DNA of 64,000 nt from Porticoccus sp. Its GTDB lineage: Bacteria; Pseudomonadota; Gammaproteobacteria; Pseudomonadales; Porticoccaceae. This document shows, piece by piece, positions 29,980 through 39,693 of this stretch. The notes below the pieces were generated by a model. It was not told where the DNA came from and did no database searches. It saw only the letters and a list, made by a program, of their open reading frames with translations. Position numbers and translations under genes: made by a program. The stretch is taken from the NCBI GenBank assembly GCA_002733125.1, contig NVUM01000007.1, positions 1 to 64,000 of the forward strand, given 5' to 3'. Numbering within the stretch: the first letter of the stretch is position 1; every line of letters starts with the position of its first letter.

Positions 29980-30050
29980 AGTCAAAAGTTAGCTGAGCTG
30001 GATAAAAAGGCAAAGAACATCTCGCTATAAGCCGCGCTACTTTTTGTTCA

Positions 30051-31379
30051 TCACCATGTTTGAGTGATCCACTGGCCGCGTTTGCTGAACAGGGCGAATA
30101 GCCATGCCATCTGAACACTGCGTGCCGCTAAAAAGGCGAGATAGGCTAACCACAACCCATGATTGCCGAGCGAGGCTGAGAAATACCACAGTGGAAAAAA
30201 AACCAGAAAAGACGCCATCAGCATGCTGTCCTGCATCGCACGGGTTTTGCCACTACCGATGAAAATACCGTCCGCCATAAAGCAAATAAGGCCGACCAGT
30301 GGCATGGCTGTCAGCCAGGGCCAATAGATTTTCACAGCAGGTAAAACCTCTGGTAGGTTCGTAATCGCGCCAATAATGATGTCCGGGAAAAATGCATAAA
30401 TGAGGGTAGCGATCAAGGCGATGGCCAGACCCCAGGCGGTAGTAATCAGACAAACGCGGTAAAAGTCTTTGAGGTCTTTCTTGCCGATGGCGTGCCCGGC
30501 AAGTGACTCGGCGGCGTGCGCAAACCCATCCTGTGTAAACGCCACCAGTAGTACTAGCTGCATCAGGATGGCATTGGCCGAGAGAATAACATCGCCCTGC
30601 CGTGCACCCTGGGCAGTGAAAAAAGTCATGATAAATACAAGGCAGGCCGTGCGGACAAGCAGATGACGGTTAGCCCTGAACAGCTCGCGATATCTGGACC
30701 ATTGTGTCAGTTGCATTGACCTGATCGGTGTTTTGAGCTGGCGTATGGTGACTGTCACCAGCAGCAGTGCGAGTGCCAAACCGAGATATTCCGCGGTTAA
30801 GGAGGCCCATGCCGCTCCGGCACTGTTCAGTTTCATTCCGACTATGAATAGAAAATCAAAACCAACATTGGTGAGATTGACGAATAGCATAAGGAGCAGC
30901 GTGGTGCCGGCTCGCTGCAGCCCGAGCAGCCAGCCCATCGCACAGAAGGTGGCGAGGGTGGCGGGAGCAGCCAGAATGCGAATCTGGCAGTATTCCATGG
31001 TCAGTGGTCTGGCTGCAGCGGACGGTTTGATCAGATCGAGAATCAGGGTGAGGAGGGGTTGCCGCAACAGGATCAACAGGATCCCTAGGGTGAATGCTAT
31101 CACCAGAGACTGAGCCAGCACTTCAATGCAGCGGGATGTATCTCCGGCACCCCAGGCCCTGGCGGTTACGCCGATAGTGCCCATCCGCAGAAATCCAAAT
31201 AACCAGAACAGCATGGTCAGTACGCTACTGCCCGCAGCCACGGCAGCGAGAAAACGGGCATTTGCCAGATGACCGAGAATCGCGGTATCAACGAGGCCCA
31301 GGGTCGGGATACTGATGCTTGCCAGGGTCATAGGCAGGGCGATCACTAAAACTTTTTGTTGGATAAGCGGTGATTTCAT
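30051..31379 (-). CDS. MATE-family efflux transporter, DinF-like
   Basis: 442 residues with about 12 hydrophobic segments arranged as two MatE halves. The N-terminus KVLVIALPMTLASISIPTLGLVDTAILGHLANARFLAAVAAG is characteristic of the DinF branch. Members export cationic organic compounds by sodium or proton antiport; substrate cannot be read from sequence. It lies upstream of the unknown gene on the same strand and is divergent from the cox operon, with no evident LexA box despite the DinF name. Confidence 0.88.
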   Translation of the reverse strand: MKSPLIQQKVLVIALPMTLASISIPTLGLVDTAILGHLANARFLAAVAAGSSVLTMLFWLFGFLRMGTIGVTARAWGAGDTSRCIEVLAQSLVIAFTLGILLILLRQPLLTLILDLIKPSAAARPLTMEYCQIRILAAPATLATFCAMGWLLGLQRAGTTLLLMLFVNLTNVGFDFLFIVGMKLNSAGAAWASLTAEYLGLALALLLVTVTIRQLKTPIRSMQLTQWSRYRELFRANRHLLVRTACLVFIMTFFTAQGARQGDVILSANAILMQLVLLVAFTQDGFAHAAESLAGHAIGKKDLKDFYRVCLITTAWGLAIALIATLIYAFFPDIIIGAITNLPEVLPAVKIYWPWLTAMPLVGLICFMADGIFIGSGKTRAMQDSMLMASFLVFFPLWYFSASLGNHGLWLAYLAFLAARSVQMAWLFALFSKRGQWITQTW

Positions 31380-31467
31380 TTTGTCCCTGGACGGTTAAAG
31401 AGGCCATTCTGCCAGAAAAAGCATTCATTCTTTGGGCGGAATAGTCTGGAGCGGTACGGAAAGAATC

Positions 31468-31476
31468 TGGTATACT
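31468..31476 (+). promoter_or_regulatory. Candidate extended -10 promoter of the cox operon
   Basis: TGG-TATACT forms an extended -10 element 93 bases before the coxB ATG; no good -35 is present, as is common for extended -10 promoters. The leader holds a small CCCG/CGGG stem. Confidence 0.45.
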
Positions 31477-31568
31477 CGCCCGGTTTTTCGGGTCCAGAGA
31501 GGCTGTTTGACTCTCGCAGGATGAAATTCATAACTAGAAACAATAACTTATTGACTGGAGATAGGGCG

Positions 31569-32717
31569 ATGTCAAGAAGAGCACGTATGCTTTTCGCGCT
31601 GCTGCTAGCCCCTGCGATGTTCTTGGCCACTTTTGGCAAAGCATTGGCAGATGATGCACAGCGTTGGGCTGTCAATATGCCCAAGGGGGTAACCCCTGTG
31701 AGCAACGCAATCTACGATATTCACATGATCATTTTCTGGATCTGCGTGGTGATCGCGGTTGGCGTATTTGGCGTGATGTTTTACAGCATGTATGCACACC
31801 GCAAGTCCAAGGGTGCCGTTGCTGCAAACTTCCATGAAAATACCACAGCTGAGATTGTCTGGACCGTAATTCCAGCCGTTTTGCTGATCGTTATGGCGAT
31901 TCCGGCAACCAGCGCGCTACTACAGGTGTATGATGCCAGTGAAGCCGAGATGGACATCAAGGTCACCGGTTATCAGTGGAAATGGCAGTATGAGTATCTT
32001 GGTCAGGATGTCTCCTTCATGAGCGAACTGGCCACGCCCGAATCTGAAATCTATAACACAGCGCCTAAGAGCCAGTATTACGTTCAGGAGGTGAGTGAAC
32101 CCCTGGTGATACCGGCCAATACCAAGGTGCGTTTCCTGATAACGGCAAAAGACGTGATCCACTCCTGGTGGTTGCCTGATCTCGGTGTCAAGAAAGATGC
32201 TATCCCCGGTTTGGTCAACGAAACCTGGGCCTATGTCAATGAACCGGGTATCTACCGTGGAGCCTGTACCGAACTTTGTGGGCAGGGTCATGCCTTTATG
32301 CCGGTTGTGGTCAATGTGCTTGAAAAAGAAGCCTATAATTCCTGGCTGGCAGAGAAAAAAGAAGCCGCTGCCGCAGAACGTGAACTGTCCAAAAAAACCT
32401 TCACGATGGACGAGTTGATGGCTCAGGGGAAAGAGGCTTACGATCGCTCTTGTGCTGCCTGTCACCAGGTGAACGGTCAGGGTATCGCCGGTGTATTCCC
32501 CTCAATGATTGGTGGTGCTATAACCACTGGCGACATTACTTCACATATCGATATCGTGGTGAATGGTAAAGCGGGAACCGCGATGCAGGCTTTCGGTGGT
32601 CAGTTGTCAGAGGTGGATATTGCTGCGATTGTTACCTATGAGCGCAATGCCTGGGGTAATAATACCGGTGATGTCGTGCAGCCCATCGATATTCTCAAAC
32701 ATAAGCAAGGCCAATAA
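31569..32717 (+). CDS. coxB: Cytochrome c oxidase subunit II with fused cytochrome c (caa3-type)
   Basis: 382 residues from ATG at 31569, with GGAG at 31557-31560; the in-frame start at 31521 lacks such a site and adds residues before the signal peptide. Signal peptide about 1-27, two transmembrane helices (about 50-75 and 95-118), then the CuA cupredoxin domain with ligands His198, Cys233, Cys237, His241 and Met244. The C-terminus carries a cytochrome c domain with CAACH at 295-299, so heme c is attached. It accepts electrons from soluble cytochromes and passes them to subunit I. First gene of the oxidase operon. Confidence 0.96.
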   Translation: MSRRARMLFALLLAPAMFLATFGKALADDAQRWAVNMPKGVTPVSNAIYDIHMIIFWICVVIAVGVFGVMFYSMYAHRKSKGAVAANFHENTTAEIVWTVIPAVLLIVMAIPATSALLQVYDASEAEMDIKVTGYQWKWQYEYLGQDVSFMSELATPESEIYNTAPKSQYYVQEVSEPLVIPANTKVRFLITAKDVIHSWWLPDLGVKKDAIPGLVNETWAYVNEPGIYRGACTELCGQGHAFMPVVVNVLEKEAYNSWLAEKKEAAAAERELSKKTFTMDELMAQGKEAYDRSCAACHQVNGQGIAGVFPSMIGGAITTGDITSHIDIVVNGKAGTAMQAFGGQLSEVDIAAIVTYERNAWGNNTGDVVQPIDILKHKQGQ

Positions 32718-32731
32718 AGGAGGATTAAGTC

Positions 32732-34285
32732 ATGGCACACGGTCCCGCAAAAGGTATTGGCCGCTGGCTATTTACCACGAACCACAAAGACATCGGTACG
32801 ATGTACCTATGGTTTAGTTTTGCCATGTTTCTGTTGGGTGGCTTTTTTGCCATGGTGATTCGTGCCGAGCTGTTCCAGCCCGGTATGCAACTCGTCAAAC
32901 CCGAATTTTTTAACCAGATGACGACAATGCATGGGTTGGTAATGGTATTTGGTGCCATCATGCCGGTATTTGTCGGCTTGGCAAACTGGATGATCCCGAT
33001 GATGATTGGGGCACCGGATATGGCGTTGCCGAGGATGAACAACCTCAGTTTCTGGATTCTACCCTTTGCCTTTCTGATGCTGACCTCCACCCTGTTCATG
33101 GATGGCGGTGGTCCCAACTTTGGTTGGACATTCTATGCACCGCTGTCGACAACCTATGCTCCTGATTCGGTGAATTTCTTTATCTTTGCCATTCATATCA
33201 TGGGCGCTTCTTCGATCATGGGCTCCATTAATATTATTGCTACCGTGCTGAACATGCGCGCACCTGGCATGACATTGATGAAAATGCCGATGTTCGTCTG
33301 GACCTGGTTGATTACCGCATTCCTTCTGATTGCTGTGATGCCGGTACTGGCGGGTGCTGTGACCATGATGCTGATGGACATCAATTTTGGCACCAGCTTC
33401 TTTAATGCAGCGGGTGGTGGTGACCCGGTATTGTTCCAGCACGTGTTCTGGTTTTTTGGTCATCCCGAGGTATACATCATTATCCTGCCGGCCTTTGGTG
33501 TGATTTCACACATCATTCCGACCTTCAGTCGCAAGCCATTGTTTGGCTACAGCTCCATGGTGTATGCAACAGCATCCATCGCCTTCCTGTCGTTTATCGT
33601 ATGGGCACACCATATGTTCCTGGTGGGAATGCCAGTGGGTGGGCAGCTGTACTTCATGTATGCCACCATGCTAATTGCCGTGCCTACGGCCGCCAAGGTG
33701 TTCAACTGGATCAGCACCATGTTCAGGGGCTCCCTGTCCTATGAAACACCGATGCTGTTTGCCATAGCATTTGTGATTCTGTTTACCATCGGTGGCTTTA
33801 CCGGCTTGATGTTGGCCATTGCGCCTGCGGATGTCCAATATCACGATACCTACTTCGTGGTGGCCCACTTTCACTACGTGATGGTTGCCGGCTCGTTGTT
33901 TTCTGCCACCGCCGCTGTCTATTATTGGCTGCCCAAGTGGTGTGGACGGATGTACAACGAAACGATGGGCAAGGTGCAGTTCTGGATTTCGTTCATTGGT
34001 TTCAACGTGACCTTCTTCCCCCAGCACTTCCTGGGTCTAGCTGGCATGCCTCGTCGTTACGCCGACTACGCACTGCAGTTCTCTGACTGGAATATGATTT
34101 CCAGTATTGGTGCCTTCATCTACGGTGCCGCCCAGCTGTTGTTCCTGTTCAACGTTGTTCGGACCATCAGATCTGGCAAACCCGTGAGTGAACCAAAAAC
34201 CTGGGAAGGTGCAGAAGGTCTGGAGTGGACTGTTGCCACGCCAGCTCCTTATCACACCTTCAGTACAGCGCCGGTCGTCAAATAA
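32732..34285 (+). CDS. coxA: Cytochrome c oxidase subunit I
   Basis: 517 residues, heme-copper oxidase with 12 transmembrane helices. Conserved heme and CuB segments are seen: MTTMHGLVMVFGAIMP (heme a ligand), FWFFGHPEVYIIILPAFGVISHI (the CuB His and cross-linked Tyr), VWAHHMFLVG (two CuB His) and YFVVAHFHYVMVAG (heme a and a3 ligands). The FGHPEVY pattern marks a type A1 oxidase with a full K-channel. Length is normal (about 530). Follows coxB after 14 bases. Confidence 0.97.
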   Translation: MAHGPAKGIGRWLFTTNHKDIGTMYLWFSFAMFLLGGFFAMVIRAELFQPGMQLVKPEFFNQMTTMHGLVMVFGAIMPVFVGLANWMIPMMIGAPDMALPRMNNLSFWILPFAFLMLTSTLFMDGGGPNFGWTFYAPLSTTYAPDSVNFFIFAIHIMGASSIMGSINIIATVLNMRAPGMTLMKMPMFVWTWLITAFLLIAVMPVLAGAVTMMLMDINFGTSFFNAAGGGDPVLFQHVFWFFGHPEVYIIILPAFGVISHIIPTFSRKPLFGYSSMVYATASIAFLSFIVWAHHMFLVGMPVGGQLYFMYATMLIAVPTAAKVFNWISTMFRGSLSYETPMLFAIAFVILFTIGGFTGLMLAIAPADVQYHDTYFVVAHFHYVMVAGSLFSATAAVYYWLPKWCGRMYNETMGKVQFWISFIGFNVTFFPQHFLGLAGMPRRYADYALQFSDWNMISSIGAFIYGAAQLLFLFNVVRTIRSGKPVSEPKTWEGAEGLEWTVATPAPYHTFSTAPVVK

Positions 34286-34302
34286 CAGGAAAATAAACGG
34301 AC

Positions 34303-34857
34303 ATGTGGGCCAACCCAACCAGACCACTGATATTCAAACTGCTTGTCGGAGTGGTCTGCATGTTCCTGTTTGCCCTGTTTGTCATGCCGCCGCTGTACGA
34401 CATGTTCTGTGAGGTCACCGGTATTGGTGGCAAAACATCGGGCCCTTATGTGGCCTCTGAAGCGGGTATTGATAGCAGCAGGACAGTCAAAGTGCAGTTC
34501 GTTGCTACGAACAATGCCGCTATGTCCTGGCAATTTTCGCCTAAGGTATATGAGGTGGTGGTACATCCAGGAGAAGCGACTGAGGTGGTGTTTTATGCGA
34601 AAAACAGCACGCATCGGGATATGGTTGCCCAGGCAATTCCCAATGTTACACCCTTTAATGCAGCGTCCTATTTCCATAAGACCGAGTGTTTCTGCTTTAA
34701 CCAGCAACCACTGAAAGCGGGTGAAGAAGCCGATTTACCGTTGGTGTTTATAGTGGATCGTGATCTGCCCAGGGCGATTAAGACAATCACGCTGTCCTAT
34801 ACCCTTTTTGATATAACGGATCGTGTGAACGACGGTTCAGTAGCAAAATTAAACTGA
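34303..34857 (+). CDS. ctaG: Cytochrome c oxidase assembly protein CtaG (Cox11)
   Basis: 184 residues: one N-terminal transmembrane anchor (about 10-29) and a periplasmic Ig-like domain. The copper-binding motif CFCF, with Cys129 and Cys131 in SYFHKTECFCFNQQPL, is intact, so it can deliver CuB to subunit I. It sits between coxA and coxC, the common order in Pseudomonas and relatives. Confidence 0.94.
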   Translation: MWANPTRPLIFKLLVGVVCMFLFALFVMPPLYDMFCEVTGIGGKTSGPYVASEAGIDSSRTVKVQFVATNNAAMSWQFSPKVYEVVVHPGEATEVVFYAKNSTHRDMVAQAIPNVTPFNAASYFHKTECFCFNQQPLKAGEEADLPLVFIVDRDLPRAIKTITLSYTLFDITDRVNDGSVAKLN

Positions 34858-34903
34858 TGATAAGAACCGACCCACCAGGGTTGGCGTTGATGGAGAAAAA
34901 GTA

Positions 34904-35809
34904 ATGTCTACAGAGAGCAGCTATTACGTTCCTGAACAAAGTAAGTTGCCTGTACTGGCGGCACTGGGGATGGGTCTGATGGCCTATGGTGCCGGGAGTT
35001 GGGTGCAGGGTGGTTCGGCGCTGGTGTTACTGGCTGGTGCGGTTGTGATGGTGTTTACCCTCTATAACTGGTTCAGTACTGTTATCCATGAAAATATGGC
35101 GGGAATGAACAGTGCGCAGCTCAAGCGCTCCTACGTATGGGGTATGAGCTGGTTTATTTTTTCTGAAGTGATGTTCTTCGCCTGTTTCTTTGGCGCCCTG
35201 TTTTATGTGCGCGTACTGGCACTGCCCTGGTTGGGTGGCGAAGGTGGTCATGCAGGCAACGATTTACTGTGGGAAGGCTTCGAGCCCGCCTGGCCTCTGA
35301 TGACTACGCCCGATATGGCCGTCAATGGCGAAAATGCCCAATTCATGGGTCCTGATCAGCATATGAGTTTTCCCGGTTGGGCCAACCTGCTGGGGTGGTT
35401 GCCACTGTGGAATACGATTGTTCTACTGTCTTCAAGTGTAACTGTACACATTGCTCACACCGCACTGAAAAACAGTAATCGCGCAAAATTCAATTTATGG
35501 TTGGGAATCACTGTTCTTCTTGGCGCCATCTTTATTGTGCTTCAGATAGAAGAATACATTCACGCATATCAACATATGGGGCTGACTCTGGAGTCAGGCA
35601 TTTACGGAACAACGTTCTTTATGCTCACGGGATTCCACGGCGCTCACGTGACCATGGGGACTATCATGTTGCTGATAATGTTCTTGCGTGGGCTCAAGGG
35701 CCACTTTAGTCCCGACGATCAGTTCGGGTTTGAGGCAGCCTCCTGGTACTGGCACTTTGTTGATGTGGTCTGGGTCGGGTTGTTTATTTTTGTCTACGTA
35801 CTTGCCTGA
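34904..35809 (+). CDS. coxC: Cytochrome c oxidase subunit III
   Basis: 301 residues with seven hydrophobic segments. Family blocks seen are LYNWFSTVIHENMAGMNSAQLKRSYVWGMSWFIFSEVMFFACFFGALFY, GVTGFHGAHVTMGTIMLL-like (MLTGFHGAHVTMG) and ASWYWHFVDVVWVGLFIFVYVL. It stabilises subunit I and binds lipids rather than redox centres. The insertion between helices (about residues 105-150) is typical of proteobacterial forms. A strong bidirectional terminator follows 23 bases after the stop. Confidence 0.96.
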   Translation: MSTESSYYVPEQSKLPVLAALGMGLMAYGAGSWVQGGSALVLLAGAVVMVFTLYNWFSTVIHENMAGMNSAQLKRSYVWGMSWFIFSEVMFFACFFGALFYVRVLALPWLGGEGGHAGNDLLWEGFEPAWPLMTTPDMAVNGENAQFMGPDQHMSFPGWANLLGWLPLWNTIVLLSSSVTVHIAHTALKNSNRAKFNLWLGITVLLGAIFIVLQIEEYIHAYQHMGLTLESGIYGTTFFMLTGFHGAHVTMGTIMLLIMFLRGLKGHFSPDDQFGFEAASWYWHFVDVVWVGLFIFVYVLA

Positions 35810-35832
35810 TACAGTATTTTTTGGGCTGCAAT

Positions 35833-35867
35833 AAAAAAGCGGCCAGGGTTTCCCTGGCCGCTTTTTT
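35833..35867. terminator. Bidirectional intrinsic terminator between coxC and the DUF2909 gene
   Basis: AAAAAAGCGGCCAGGG (35833-35848) pairs perfectly with 35852-35867 over 16 bp around TTT. A and T runs at its two ends let it work for both converging transcripts. Confidence 0.92.
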
Positions 35868-35888
35868 CTCACTCTGTAGAAGAAAAAC

Positions 35889-36143
35889 CTATGGATGCAT
35901 TTGCGGAGCGACCCGCTCGGGGTGCAGTTGGCGATCCCAGGGGGCTTTGCTGGTGAGTTGGCCGGAATAGATGCCCCAGACAATTGTCCCCACCAATGCA
36001 ATAGCCAGTATTACTCGTACGCCGAGAGCATAAAGGGTTCTTTTACTCGGATTGCCGACGTCTTTCATCAGAAAAACCAGCGCACTACTCAAGCTGATAA
36101 GAACTGCAATGAATAAAAAGACAATGATGATTTTGAGTAACAT
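35889..36143 (-). CDS. Twin transmembrane protein (DUF2909 family)
   Basis: 84 residues with two hydrophobic helices (about 3-26 and 40-60) joined by a short polar loop (MKDVGNPSKRTLYALGVR). This pattern matches the DUF2909 twin-transmembrane proteins that accompany cytochrome oxidase operons in gammaproteobacteria. Its location between coxC and surf1, on the opposite strand, suggests a role in oxidase assembly, but no function is established. Confidence 0.8.
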   Translation of the reverse strand: MLLKIIIVFLFIAVLISLSSALVFLMKDVGNPSKRTLYALGVRVILAIALVGTIVWGIYSGQLTSKAPWDRQLHPERVAPQMHP

Positions 36144-36183
36144 TAAAGTGGCCCCGATATTCAGAGAATTTATTTAAACACAG

Positions 36184-36963
36184 ATGCCAGTTGAACCGCA
36201 GCAGCAAGCTAAAATTTCCTTCCAGTGGCAGTGGAACTGGAAAATATTGCTATTCGCGGGCATTTTTTTTCCAATCACAGTTAGCCTCGCCTTCTGGCAG
36301 CTGGAGCGTGCCGATGAAAAGCACGCGCTGCTGGAAACCTATCGACAGAAAAAGATTGCAGCACCTGTTTCCATAGCTGAGGCGATGAGATTTTCTGATC
36401 AACAGTATGTTCGTGTTCATCTTGAAGGTGAATATGATAACCGGTCTCCTCTGTTGATAGACAATCAGGTTCGCAACGGGCGTCCGGGTTATGAAGTTAT
36501 CAGTCCGTTTGAATCCTCTCGGGATGGCTGGTTTTTGGTGAACCGGGGTTGGTTGCCGGGGGGGCTTGATCGCAGTGTTTTGCCCGATGTAGGTGCGGTG
36601 TCTGGCAATGTCACCCTGGTAGGTTACCTATATCGCTCCCCCGGCAAACAGCTGATGTTGGGTGAAGATAAGTGGAGAGAGGGTGAAGGACCGAAAATCA
36701 TTCAGAATGCGGCACCGAAAAAAGTCTCGGAAAAATTGGCCATCCCTTTTTATGATTATACGCTGCGGCTCGATGCAGGCATGCCGGGAGCGCTTGAAAC
36801 CGGGTGGCAGGTAGTGAATGTGGTGCCGGGGATGCACACGGGATATGCGTTTCAGTGGTCGGCATTATCCATAGCGCTGCTCCTCCTGACTTTATTCGCC
36901 AACTCAAATCTTGGTGCTGTCCTAAAGCATCGCAAGTCATATACACGTAAAAAAACGGAGTAA
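36184..36963 (+). CDS. SURF1-family cytochrome oxidase assembly protein
   Basis: 259 residues with two transmembrane helices at the ends (about 20-38 and 222-242) and a periplasmic domain between. SLAFWQLERADEKHALLE, RPGYEVISPFESSRDGWFLVNRGWLPGG and the C-terminal GYAFQWSALSIALLLL are SURF1 hallmarks. It assists heme a insertion into subunit I. The stop overlaps the start of the next gene (TAATG), indicating coupling. The ribosome site before the ATG at 36184 is poor. Confidence 0.92.
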   Translation: MPVEPQQQAKISFQWQWNWKILLFAGIFFPITVSLAFWQLERADEKHALLETYRQKKIAAPVSIAEAMRFSDQQYVRVHLEGEYDNRSPLLIDNQVRNGRPGYEVISPFESSRDGWFLVNRGWLPGGLDRSVLPDVGAVSGNVTLVGYLYRSPGKQLMLGEDKWREGEGPKIIQNAAPKKVSEKLAIPFYDYTLRLDAGMPGALETGWQVVNVVPGMHTGYAFQWSALSIALLLLTLFANSNLGAVLKHRKSYTRKKTE

Positions 36964-37592
36964 TGGTAATGACCGAGAATCGGGCCCAGCCAGGTTACTG
37001 GCCAATATTGATCATGATCGGAGTTTTGTCCGGGGTTATTGTGGCCGGTTTTCTGCTGTTTCCGAAAACGTCTGATGAGCGAAATAGTTTATTGGCTCGT
37101 CTGGGGACAACCAATTTTGGGGAGTTTGTAGTCCCGGCCGTATCCATGACGGATCTGAACCTAGAGACGGGGGATGGCAAGCCCTGGGTATTTTCCGAGC
37201 AAAAAATAAAATGGCGCCTGATTATTCCTGGTGCCGGAAAATGTATTGATGAATGTCGTGAGTTACTTCATACCACCAGGCAGGTTCATATCAGTCTGGG
37301 AAAATACAGCCGCCGTTTCGAGCGGGTCTACATCGCGTTGGATGAGGAAATTGATTCGGAAACAGAGCGTTATATGGAGGAACACCCCTATCTGACTGTT
37401 GTTCATGGCAAGCAGGACGAGCTGGAATTATTATTGAAAGCCACCAATGCACCACTGTTCACAGAGGGCGAACCTCTAAGGGCCTACTTAGTGGACCAGG
37501 AGGGATTGATCATGATGTCGTACACCTTGGCCAATGCTGGCAAGGAGTTGATCGAGGACATAGAGCACCTGATGAAATACTCGCCCGGCTGA
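36963..37592 (+). CDS. Sco/thioredoxin-like membrane-anchored protein of the cox cluster
   Basis: 209 residues with one transmembrane anchor (about 13-33) and a periplasmic thioredoxin-like domain. The segment WRLIIPGAGKCIDECRELLHTTRQVHISLGKYSRRFERVYI carries Cys94-x3-Cys98, the spacing used by Sco copper chaperones. Where Sco has D-H-S-G with its copper-ligand His, this protein has D-Q-E-G (Gln179), so a Sco-type copper site is incomplete. It is coupled to surf1 and followed by ctaA. Homologues sit in the same place in Pseudomonas cox clusters without an assigned function. Confidence 0.8.
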   Translation: MVMTENRAQPGYWPILIMIGVLSGVIVAGFLLFPKTSDERNSLLARLGTTNFGEFVVPAVSMTDLNLETGDGKPWVFSEQKIKWRLIIPGAGKCIDECRELLHTTRQVHISLGKYSRRFERVYIALDEEIDSETERYMEEHPYLTVVHGKQDELELLLKATNAPLFTEGEPLRAYLVDQEGLIMMSYTLANAGKELIEDIEHLMKYSPG

Positions 37593-37684
37593 AAGCATTT
37601 GCCAGATCAAAGAACGTTGCCAGTTCGCCACTTAAGTCATGGTGTTTTGGTGAAGTAAATAAACCACCTCGTGTACGGTAATTG

Positions 37685-38716
37685 ATGTCCGCAAATCCCT
37701 CCAAAAAACGCCAGGCCGGGTTCAGATTGGCTGTAACCGCCACTGTCTTGTCGGTGGTCGTTTTGCTACTTGGTGTTTTTACCCGCTTGACGGATGCCGG
37801 GTTGAGTTGCCCCGACTGGCCGGGCTGCTATGGCCATTTTTCATGGCCGAGCAATGCCGATGCTATTGCACGAGCCGAACGGCTGTATCCCGACAACCTG
37901 GTCGAATACCAGAAAAGCATGGTCGATATGGTTCACCGGTATGCAGCGGCTGTGCTGGGTTTGTTGGCGATTGCACTGGCTGTTATCTCCTGGTTGCGCA
38001 GGGAAGATGAAGGCTACCCTTTTCGGCTGCCAACATTTATTTTGTTCCTGATAGTCTGGCAGAGCCTGTTTGGCATGTGGTCTGTCACATTAAAATTGTG
38101 GCCACAGATTGTGACGCTTCATCTACTCACTGGCATGGTGACTTGTTCGCTGTTATGGTTACTCACCCTCCGCCTGAGTGGTCGCGAGTGGCGACTTTCT
38201 CCGGAAGTAATGGACCGGTTGGGCAGCGTTAAATCCTGGTTGCTGGCGGTGGTAATCGTAACCCTGTTACAGATATTTCTAGGGGGGTGGACGAGCGCCA
38301 ATTATGCTGCTTTTGCCTGTGTCGAGTTTCCCACTTGTCAGGGTGAATGGTGGCCCGACATGGATTTCAAAAACGGTTTTAATCTAATGCAAACGATCGG
38401 ACCCAATTACTTGGGCGGGAAACTGGAAAGTGAAGCGCGAGTAGCCATTCATGTCATACATCGCCTGGGTGGTTTGATCCTTGGGTTGTTAATCATTGGT
38501 TTTGCGGTGCGACTGTTCACAATTAAAAGTACTCGGTTTCGCTGCATGGGGCTGATAACACTGGCAGTTTTGACCGTGCAGATTGCCCTCGGGGTCAGTA
38601 ATATTTTTCTGATGTCACCACTGCTTATGGCATTGATGCATCACTTGGCAAGTGTCCTGTTGCTGCTGGTATTGGTCACGATCGCTGCCAGAACCTGGAC
38701 AGCCAGGCTGGAATGA
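37685..38716 (+). CDS. ctaA: Heme A synthase (COX15/CtaA)
   Basis: 343 residues with eight hydrophobic helices. The N-terminus TRLTDAGLSCPDWPGCYGHF and the second-half repeat GGWTSANYAAFACVEFPTCQGEWWP are the two characteristic Cys-pair loops; conserved His residues are seen in MVHRYAA, VTLHLL, HVIHRLGG and LMHHLAS. It oxidises the C8 methyl of heme O to give heme A. ATG at 37685 is chosen over the TTG just before it. Next gene is ctaB, which supplies heme O. Confidence 0.95.
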   Translation: MSANPSKKRQAGFRLAVTATVLSVVVLLLGVFTRLTDAGLSCPDWPGCYGHFSWPSNADAIARAERLYPDNLVEYQKSMVDMVHRYAAAVLGLLAIALAVISWLRREDEGYPFRLPTFILFLIVWQSLFGMWSVTLKLWPQIVTLHLLTGMVTCSLLWLLTLRLSGREWRLSPEVMDRLGSVKSWLLAVVIVTLLQIFLGGWTSANYAAFACVEFPTCQGEWWPDMDFKNGFNLMQTIGPNYLGGKLESEARVAIHVIHRLGGLILGLLIIGFAVRLFTIKSTRFRCMGLITLAVLTVQIALGVSNIFLMSPLLMALMHHLASVLLLLVLVTIAARTWTARLE

Positions 38717-38734
38717 CAGGTACAGGAGTTTTAA

Positions 38735-39646
38735 ATGATAAATGAATCAGGGGTCGAGATGGAAAAAGCGGTCTGGCGCGACTATCTGGAGCTCACAAAA
38801 CCCAACGTAGTGGCATTGATGATCCTCACTACAGTGATTGGTATGTTTCTCTCGGTGCCGGGGATGGTGCCAGTCAATGTGCTGATTTTAGGTAACCTCG
38901 GTATTGCTCTCTGCGCCGGGGCTGCCGCCGTGGTTAACCATGTTGTGGATCGCCAAATCGATACCAAAATGGCCAGGACGGTCAATCGTCCGGTGGCAAA
39001 GGGTCGTGTCGAACCGGTTCAGGCTATGGTATTTGCCACTGTGCTCGGCCTGTTGGGCATGGCTATCCTGTTGGTCTACATTAACCCGCTCACTGCCTGG
39101 CTGACGCTGGCATCGCTGGTGGGCTATGCCGGTGTCTACACTCTGTTCCTGAAACGCGCCACACCTCAGAATATTGTAATAGGAGGTTTAGCGGGTGCTG
39201 CTCCCCCGCTGCTGGGCTGGACGGCGGTAACCGGTGAAATCCACGGACATGCACTGCTGCTGGTGCTGATTATTTTTGCCTGGACACCACCGCATTTCTG
39301 GGCGCTGGCAATACACCGCAAGGACGAATACGCCAAGGCGGATATTCCAATGCTGCCGGTTACCCACGGTGAAAAATACACCAAGCTACATATTCTCCTG
39401 TACACCCTGATGTTGCTGGTAATCAGCGTACTTCCCTTTGTGACCGGAATGAGCGGTTGGCTTTACCTGCTGGGGGCATTGGCGCTCGGGGTCGGGTTCA
39501 TTTATTGGGCCATTGTCATGATGGTCGGCAAAAAAGCCAATGCGGGAATGGATACTTTTAAGTACTCGATCATCTACCTGATGGCGCTGTTTGTGATCAT
39601 GCTACTTGATCACTATCTGATTACGGTCCCCGCATTTTTTCCCTAG
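38735..39646 (+). CDS. ctaB: Protoheme IX farnesyltransferase (heme O synthase)
   Basis: 303 residues, UbiA-family prenyltransferase with about eight to nine helices. The two Asp-rich active-site regions are [27 protein letters not shown] and [30 protein letters not shown]. It farnesylates heme B to heme O, the substrate of CtaA. The ATG at 38735 has ribosome site AGGAG; a second ATG eight codons downstream also precedes the conserved region. Confidence 0.95.
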   Translation: MINESGVEMEKAVWRDYLELTKPNVVALMILTTVIGMFLSVPGMVPVNVLILGNLGIALCAGAAAVVNHVVDRQIDTKMARTVNRPVAKGRVEPVQAMVFATVLGLLGMAILLVYINPLTAWLTLASLVGYAGVYTLFLKRATPQNIVIGGLAGAAPPLLGWTAVTGEIHGHALLLVLIIFAWTPPHFWALAIHRKDEYAKADIPMLPVTHGEKYTKLHILLYTLMLLVISVLPFVTGMSGWLYLLGALALGVGFIYWAIVMMVGKKANAGMDTFKYSIIYLMALFVIMLLDHYLITVPAFFP

Positions 39647-39693
39647 CAAGGGGTTTTGAGTAGTTATATTCAAAAAAAGGTGAGATATCCAAC

